A stretch of 64,000 nucleotides of DNA from an uncultured Collinsella sp. (lineage in GTDB: Bacteria > Actinomycetota > Coriobacteriia > Coriobacteriales > Coriobacteriaceae): NCBI GenBank assembly GCA_900546115.1, contig URBQ01000002.1, positions 1 to 64,000 on the forward strand. Reading direction: 5' to 3'. Below are positions 59,535 through 64,000 of this stretch, piece after piece (position 1 is the first letter of the stretch; every line of letters starts with the position of its first letter). The translations under genes were made by a program, and so were the position numbers. The notes beneath the pieces were generated by a model, which was not told where the DNA came from, did not search any database, and saw only the letters and a program-made list of their open reading frames with translations.

Positions 59535-60548
59535 ATGCCGTATATGAAAATCAATCATGCGATTCTGCATATCCTGGACTTTGACTCTGCCGTCAACGTT
59601 ATGAGCCAGCGCGAGCTCGATATCGAGAGCCGTACCGTGCGCAACTTCGTGACCACGCATCTGCGCCGCGCACGTACCTCGGCCGACAATAAACGCGCCG
59701 CGTTTGCCGAGAACTCTGCGTTTGGCGGCGAGCTCAAGGGCTATTTCTTTGGCGAGCGCGAGTTCGTGGACCTGTCGCAGCAGATTGCGGAGTTTATCTC
59801 CTCCGAGCTCACCAAAGCCGAGAAAGCCGAGTCCACCGACGTGCTCGTGGCCGATTTTGACGACGATGAGGATGCCCGCTGGTTTGCCGTGATGCTGCTG
59901 GGCTCCAAGCAGGCTTTTATGCACGAAGTGGGCCGCGAGGAGGGGGAGGTGCGCAACGACATCGCGCGCCACTACGCCATTCTGCCGAATCCCTCGCAAA
60001 AGGTGCCGAGCTATGCCATCGTGCGCGCGAGCACCATGGAGATCGGCTACGTGGACAAGAAGCGCAAGATTGCCGGCGAGGACCGTATGCTTATCCCCGA
60101 TGGCCTGCTGCAGTGCGACACGGGCGTATCGGGCAAGGAGGTCATCGACACCGTGACGCGTGTGGTTGAGGAAGTCGCCGAGGAGCACGGCGCCAACACG
60201 GCCGTGGCGCTCGCCAAGGTTAAAGCCGCTGTGGCCGAGAAGGTCGAGGATGACGAGGAGCTTCCGCCCTGGGATATCGTCGATGAGGTCTTTGAGGACG
60301 AGCCGGTCATCAAGGAAAGTGTGCGCGCGGCACTGACCGAGGAGAAGGTTCCCGAGCGCGTTCCCGTGGAGCGCAAACAGGTCGAGCGCGCGGCGGTGCG
60401 CAATCATAAGATTCGTACCGATACGGGCATCGAGATCAGCTTCCCGGCCGAGATGGGTTCGAACTCCGAGTACATCGAGTTTGTCAACGAGCCCAACGGC
60501 CTCATTTCCATCGAGCTCAAAAACATCGGCAGCATCGAGAATCGATAA
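59535..60548 (+). CDS. Nucleoid-associated protein (NdpA/YejK family)
   Basis: A 337-residue protein of the 37-kDa nucleoid-associated family: MKINHAILHILDFDS at the start, SQRELDIESRTVRNFVTTHL, and the GYFFGEREFVDLSQQIAEF strand. The middle has a conserved YAILPNPSQKVPSYAIV segment and the end is acidic/basic mixed. Likely DNA-associated. The ATG at 59544 has a better-spaced GGAA and is an equal alternative start. Confidence 0.82.
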   Translation: MPYMKINHAILHILDFDSAVNVMSQRELDIESRTVRNFVTTHLRRARTSADNKRAAFAENSAFGGELKGYFFGEREFVDLSQQIAEFISSELTKAEKAESTDVLVADFDDDEDARWFAVMLLGSKQAFMHEVGREEGEVRNDIARHYAILPNPSQKVPSYAIVRASTMEIGYVDKKRKIAGEDRMLIPDGLLQCDTGVSGKEVIDTVTRVVEEVAEEHGANTAVALAKVKAAVAEKVEDDEELPPWDIVDEVFEDEPVIKESVRAALTEEKVPERVPVERKQVERAAVRNHKIRTDTGIEISFPAEMGSNSEYIEFVNEPNGLISIELKNIGSIENR

Positions 60549-60576
60549 GTTGCGTTACGCCTGCAGCGAGAAAGCG

Positions 60577-60609
60577 AAGGCCGAAGCCCTTTGGGTCTTC
60601 GGCCTTTTT
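60577..60609 (+). terminator. Terminator after the nucleoid-associated gene
   Basis: AAGGCCGAA pairs perfectly with TTCGGCCTT around a 12-base loop, followed by TTTTG. Confidence 0.88.
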
Positions 60610-60652
60610 GCTTGGAGCTCAATTGAGTTGCAGACTGAGCATAAGTCAGCGA

Positions 60653-60838
60653 AAGCGCCCCTAAGCGAGCAAGGTGACGTGAAAGAGGAGGGAAGCGTAC
60701 TTTGGTACGCGACCGACGATTGAACGTCAGATTGCCGCTTAGGGGCGTTTGTAGCGTCGACCGTTCCGTCGTTCGTTAGAACGACGGAACCAAAGGTGCA
60801 GCGTCGAGCCGTTACGCGGGTTGGTAAACCCGCGTAAC
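60653..60838. repeat. Cluster of large hairpins
   Basis: Three adjacent inverted repeats fill a 186-base noncoding stretch: CGCCCCTAAGCG (60656-60667) with CGCTTAGGGGCG (60736-60747), enclosing nested TGACGT/ACGTCA and GCGTAC/GTACGC stems; GTTCCGTCGTTC (60763-60774) with a four-base loop and perfect complement (60779-60790); and GTTACGCGGGTT (60811-60822) with perfect complement (60827-60838). None has a T-run. It ends 3 bases before the dapH stop codon. Confidence 0.7.
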
Positions 60839-60840
60839 TA

Positions 60841-61560
60841 TTAAAGTTGACGTAAGCCCTCTTCCAGGCCGGTCTTGCTGTCGGTCTTCTCGTCGCGCAT
60901 CTTGATGACGCGGGCGGGGACACCGGCCACGACGGCGCCGGCGGGGACGTCCTCGACGCACACGGCGCCGGCGGCAACGACGGCGCCCTTGCCTACGTGC
61001 ACGCCCTCCAGGACCACGGCGTTGGCGCCGATCATGACATCGTCCTCGATGATGACGGGCGTGGCGCTGGCGGGCTCTACGACGCCTGCCAACACGGTGC
61101 CGGCACCGATGTGGCAGTTCTTACCCACGGTGGCGCGGCCGCCCAGCACGGCGCCCATATCGATCATGGAGCCTTCGCCGATGACGGAGCCGATGTTGAT
61201 GATGGCACCCATCATGATGACGGCGCGATCGCCGATCTCGACGCGGTCGCGGATGATTGCGCCCGGCTCGATGCGGGCGTTGATGCCCTTGAGGTCGAGC
61301 ATGGGCACGGCGGAGTTGCGGCAGTCGTTCTCTACGTCGTAGTAGTCGATGGAATCGGCATTGGCGACCAGGATGGTCTTAAGCTCATCCCAGTCACCAA
61401 AGACGGTCTTGCCGCGACGACCGCCGTAGACGTGCGCATTGCCCCACTGGACCTTCATGCCCGGCTTTTCGCGCACGTACAGTTTGACGGGCGTTTTCTT
61501 GGGCGCGGTGGCGATGTAGTTGATAATCTCCTGTGCATCCATCTCGGCTGCGTTACTCAT
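60841..61560 (-). CDS. dapH: Tetrahydrodipicolinate N-acetyltransferase
   Basis: A 239-residue left-handed beta-helix acyltransferase of the lysine/meso-DAP pathway. After an N-terminal cap there are hexapeptide repeats (IEPGAIIRDRVEIGDRAVIMMG in parts, then IGAGTVLAG, VMIGANAVVLEG, VGKGAVVAAGAV). The DapH (N-acetyl) type is preferred over succinyl DapD by length and by the ending VVAGVPARVIKMRDE. It is the last gene of the lysA-dapA-dapB-dapH group. Confidence 0.92.
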   Translation of the reverse strand: MSNAAEMDAQEIINYIATAPKKTPVKLYVREKPGMKVQWGNAHVYGGRRGKTVFGDWDELKTILVANADSIDYYDVENDCRNSAVPMLDLKGINARIEPGAIIRDRVEIGDRAVIMMGAIINIGSVIGEGSMIDMGAVLGGRATVGKNCHIGAGTVLAGVVEPASATPVIIEDDVMIGANAVVLEGVHVGKGAVVAAGAVCVEDVPAGAVVAGVPARVIKMRDEKTDSKTGLEEGLRQL

Positions 61561-61599
61561 ATGCTGTTTCTCCTTTTCGTGGATACGGTTGATACCTGG

Positions 61600-62340
61600 T
61601 TAGGCAAACATGACCTGGTCGAAGGTGTAGAAGCCGGGGTCGCGGGTGATGAGCTTCTGGGCGGCGGCCAGGGCGCCGTTGACAAAGATCTGGCGGCTCG
61701 TGGCACGGTGTGTGAGCGTGACCTCCTCGTCCTGGCCAAAGAAACTCACCTCGTGCACGCCGGCGACAGTGCCACCGCGCAGCGAGTGCATGCCGATCTC
61801 CTTGGGGTCGCGTGCACCGCACATGCCCTCGCGGCCATAGACGGGGTGGTAACCTGCCTCGGGCTCGGCTTCGACGACGGCGTCGAGCAGCAGCTTCGCG
61901 GTGCCGCTGGGGGCGTCGGCCTTTTGGTTGTGGTGCGTCTCGACAATCTCGCAGTCAAAGCCGGGCAGCTCACGCGTGGCCTGTGCCACCAGATGACGCA
62001 GGGCCGCGATGCCGATGGAGTAATTGCCGGAGTGCATGACGCGGGCGTTCTGACCCAGCTCGCGCAGGCGATCCATCTGCTCGGGCGTGTAGCCCGTGGT
62101 GCCCGAGACCAACGCCGCGCCCGTGCGCTCGACATAGGCGACGACAGCATTGAAGGTCGCAACGTTCGAGAAGTCGATGATGACGTCGGCTGCTGGGGCG
62201 TTCTCGAGCTCGGACAAGTCGAAGCCGGTCTGGGCGACGATATCAAAAACGGGCTGACCGGCGGCGTCGACAACGCCCTCGGCGGTGGTGCGGATGAGCG
62301 AGCCCATGCGGCCCGTTCCCATAATGACGGTCTTAATCAA
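61600..62340 (-). CDS. dapB: 4-hydroxy-tetrahydrodipicolinate reductase
   Basis: A 246-residue NAD(P)H enzyme of lysine synthesis. The nucleotide motif is VIMGTGRMGSLI, the family block VETHHNQKADAPSGTAKLL holds catalytic His and Lys, and the end matches DapB. The TTG start at 62340 follows AGGGGAGCTGGTCTGC and overlaps the dapA stop by 8 bases. Confidence 0.95.
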   Translation of the reverse strand: MIKTVIMGTGRMGSLIRTTAEGVVDAAGQPVFDIVAQTGFDLSELENAPAADVIIDFSNVATFNAVVAYVERTGAALVSGTTGYTPEQMDRLRELGQNARVMHSGNYSIGIAALRHLVAQATRELPGFDCEIVETHHNQKADAPSGTAKLLLDAVVEAEPEAGYHPVYGREGMCGARDPKEIGMHSLRGGTVAGVHEVSFFGQDEEVTLTHRATSRQIFVNGALAAAQKLITRDPGFYTFDQVMFA

Positions 62341-63223
62341 GCAGACCAGCTCCCCTCAGAGCATCGGTAAGTGCAGCGCGTGTGTCGTTGGCCATGGGGC
62401 ACAGCGGCATGCGGTAGTTTGCCTCGATCATACCCATCTGAGCGAGCGCTTCTTTAACGGGGATGGGATTGACCTCGCTAAAGAGGGCGTTGATGAGCGG
62501 CTGACCGGCAATCTGGATATCGCGGGCGCGCTCCACGTCGCCGTCCAGATAGGCACGGCACATGTCATGCACGAGCTGCGGCTGAACATCGGCCCACACG
62601 CTGATGGTGCCCGAGGCGCCCAGGCTCATGAGCGGCACGGTGAGTGCGTCCTCGCCCGAGTACATGCGGAAGTCGTCGGACAGCAGGTGTGCGATCTTGG
62701 CGGCATAGGCGACGTTGCCCGAGGCTTCCTTAATACCCATGATATTGGGGTGCGCGGCCAGGCGCTCCACATTGCGCTCGCTGATGCCGCAGCCGCAGCG
62801 GCCGGGGATGTTGTAGAGGATGCAAGGGATGTCCACGGCATCGGCGACGGTCTTAAAGTGCTGGTAGATGCCCTCTTCATTGGACTTGTTGTAGTAGGGG
62901 GTAATGAGCAGCAGACCGTCGGCGCCCAGGCCTTGGTAAGTGAGCGACTTGGTGAGCATGGTTTGCGTGGAGTTGGAGCCCGAGCCGGCGATGACGGGGA
63001 CGCGTCCTGCAACATGCTTGACCACGGCGGCGACAACGGAGTTGTCCTCGTCATCGGTCATTGTGGCGCTCTCGCCGGTGGTGCCCAGGGTAAGGATGGC
63101 GTCGGTGCCGTTTTGCAGGTGGAAATCGATAAGGCGCTCGAGTGCGTCAAAGTCGACGCTGCCGTCCTTTTTAAACGGCGTAACAAGGGCGACGATTGAG
63201 CCCTCGAGGTTGCGGATATCCAT
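62333..63223 (-). CDS. dapA: 4-hydroxy-tetrahydrodipicolinate synthase
   Basis: A 296-residue TIM-barrel aldolase joining pyruvate and aspartate semialdehyde. LGTTGESATMTDDE, LLITPYYNKSNEEGIYQHF, the Tyr in LYNIPGRCG and the Schiff-base Lys in IMGIKEASG are present. The ATG at 63223 follows AAGGAGAAGAAC at ideal spacing. No stop codon separates it from lysA upstream, so it can be made alone or as the second half of a fusion. Confidence 0.94.
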   Translation of the reverse strand: MDIRNLEGSIVALVTPFKKDGSVDFDALERLIDFHLQNGTDAILTLGTTGESATMTDDEDNSVVAAVVKHVAGRVPVIAGSGSNSTQTMLTKSLTYQGLGADGLLLITPYYNKSNEEGIYQHFKTVADAVDIPCILYNIPGRCGCGISERNVERLAAHPNIMGIKEASGNVAYAAKIAHLLSDDFRMYSGEDALTVPLMSLGASGTISVWADVQPQLVHDMCRAYLDGDVERARDIQIAGQPLINALFSEVNPIPVKEALAQMGMIEANYRMPLCPMANDTRAALTDALRGAGLLD

Positions 63224-64000
63224 GTTCTTCTCCTTCGCTTCCGCGATCTGGATGCGCTTATTCCATTGGGCGGCGACGGCCAAGCGCTCGTCCTGAGCGC
63301 GATGGCGAGCACTTTCGGCGCGCGACTTGGCCAGCAGCTCTCGGCCGCACGGCAGCACATCGAGTGTGGCAAAATAATCGCCCGGGCGCTCGGCGCGGCG
63401 GATGAGGTCGGCCGAGCCGTCGGGGCGCAGCAGCACCTCGGCGGAGCGCAGGCGTCCGTTGTAGTTGTAGCCCATGGAGTAGCCATGCGCGCCGGTATCG
63501 TGGATCACGAGTACATCACCCATGTCGATCTGCGGTAGCTCGCGGTCGATGGCGAACTTGTCATTGTTCTCGCACAGATTGCCCGTAATGTCGTACGTGT
63601 TTGTGACAGGCGCCGCGGTCTTGTCGGAGCCACCCGGCTGGCCCATCACTGTAATGTGGTGGTAGGCGCCATACATGGCAGGGCGGATCAGATCGACGGC
63701 GCTTGCGTCGACACCGATATAGTCCTTGTAGATCTGCTTTTCGTGGATGGCCTTGGTGACCAGGCAGCCGTAGGGGCCCATCATAAAGCGGCCCATCTCG
63801 GTGCAGATGGCCACATCGCCCATGTCGGCGGGAACCAGGATCTCGTCGTATGCCGCGTGCACTCCCTCGCCGATGGCGTGAATGTCGTTGGCCTGCTGCT
63901 CTGGCAGGTAGGGGATGCCGACGCCGCCGGATAGATTGATGAAGGCGACGTGTGCGCCGGTCTCGCGCTCCAGGCGCACGGCAAGCTCAAAGAGGATGCG
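62333..64000 (-). CDS. lysA: Diaminopimelate decarboxylase in frame with dapA (partial at window edge)
   Basis: The same frame as dapA stays open upstream to the window edge. The upstream part (63224-64000) is the C-terminal 259 residues of LysA, which decarboxylates meso-DAP to lysine: HVAFINLSGGVGIPY, ICTEMGRFMMGPYGC, NLCENNDKFA and GAHGYSMGYNYNGR, which carry PLP- and substrate-binding residues. A charged helical stretch of about 55 residues (SARHRAQDERLAVAAQ and following) then joins it to the DapA start. The LysA N-terminus with the PLP lysine lies outside the window. Confidence 0.8.
   Translation of the reverse strand, partial: RILFELAVRLERETGAHVAFINLSGGVGIPYLPEQQANDIHAIGEGVHAAYDEILVPADMGDVAICTEMGRFMMGPYGCLVTKAIHEKQIYKDYIGVDASAVDLIRPAMYGAYHHITVMGQPGGSDKTAAPVTNTYDITGNLCENNDKFAIDRELPQIDMGDVLVIHDTGAHGYSMGYNYNGRLRSAEVLLRPDGSADLIRRAERPGDYFATLDVLPCGRELLAKSRAESARHRAQDERLAVAAQWNKRIQIAEAKEKNMDIRNLEGSIVALVTPFKKDGSVDFDALERLIDFHLQNGTDAILTLGTTGESATMTDDEDNSVVAAVVKHVAGRVPVIAGSGSNSTQTMLTKSLTYQGLGADGLLLITPYYNKSNEEGIYQHFKTVADAVDIPCILYNIPGRCGCGISERNVERLAAHPNIMGIKEASGNVAYAAKIAHLLSDDFRMYSGEDALTVPLMSLGASGTISVWADVQPQLVHDMCRAYLDGDVERARDIQIAGQPLINALFSEVNPIPVKEALAQMGMIEANYRMPLCPMANDTRAALTDALRGAGLLD

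Noticed and set aside
1..64000. CRISPR array, tRNA, rRNA, integrase or intact transposase
   Set aside because: No regularly spaced repeats, no cloverleaf with the conserved T-loop and no recombinase motif were seen. Short or divergent elements could be missed by eye.

Overview
The window looks like chromosomal DNA of a high-GC gut actinobacterium of the class Coriobacteriia, most like Collinsella. This is an inference from gene content (EttA, DapH-type lysine pathway, L-lactate dehydrogenase, DUF3793 next to flavodoxin, anaerobic NrdG, many HAD phosphatases), codon use and frequent GTG/TTG starts. No rRNA, tRNA, CRISPR array or intact insertion sequence was found.

Layout. 1-397: gene-free, two large inverted repeats. 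0.4-2.7 kb: nrdG, then a partial folate cluster (folE, an HD-domain hydrolase, folB). 2.7-10.2 kb: mostly minus-strand housekeeping genes (DUF45 metallopeptidase, M19 dipeptidase, Fur-type regulator, acylphosphatase, Gfo/Idh/MocA oxidoreductase, rnhA, LysR) and a plus-strand SlyD-like/UreE-like pair. 10.3-20.2 kb: metY with a Cys-containing leader peptide, an exported protein, panE, a ferredoxin-type aldo/keto reductase, nfo, and a polar amino acid ABC importer whose permease carries an extracytoplasmic domain. 20.2-28.4 kb: flavodoxin/DUF3793, a copper chaperone behind a CsoR-like site, a YolD plus Y-family polymerase SOS operon with two LexA-type boxes, a truncated Fe-ADH, pgi and two HAD phosphatases. 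28.5-40.0 kb: an eleven-gene GntR-controlled catabolic locus with a FrlB-like deglycase, two PfkB kinases, two amidohydrolases, YjbQ, BtpA and an FGGY kinase. 40.0-45.0 kb: TatD, TcdA, a small hydrophobic peptide gene with convergent antisense RNA (candidate type I toxin-antitoxin), an SdpR/SdpI-like pair and ettA. 45.0-53.7 kb: accessory DNA, partly AT-rich, with a Tat-exported papain-fold-like protein, a lipoprotein, a frameshifted protein, and a DUF2087-MFS-radical SAM-short peptide operon. 53.7-64.0 kb: nadE, an aminotransferase, ldh, a DUF2974 hydrolase between two copies of a hairpin repeat, a nucleoid-associated protein, a dense hairpin cluster, and the dapH-dapB-dapA-lysA lysine operon, in which lysA runs in frame into dapA.

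The strongest candidates for undescribed biology are (1) the radical SAM/short-peptide operon at 49.6-53.6 kb, which looks like a ribosomally made, post-translationally modified peptide system: a 36-codon gene with a strong ribosome binding site directly follows a maturase-like enzyme with two C-terminal PqqD-like winged helices and an exporter; (2) the 28-residue toxin-like gene at 41.8-41.9 kb, whose promoter overlaps an SOS box resembling those of the polymerase operon in the same window and which faces a convergent antisense promoter; and (3) the GntR-controlled Amadori-type catabolic locus.
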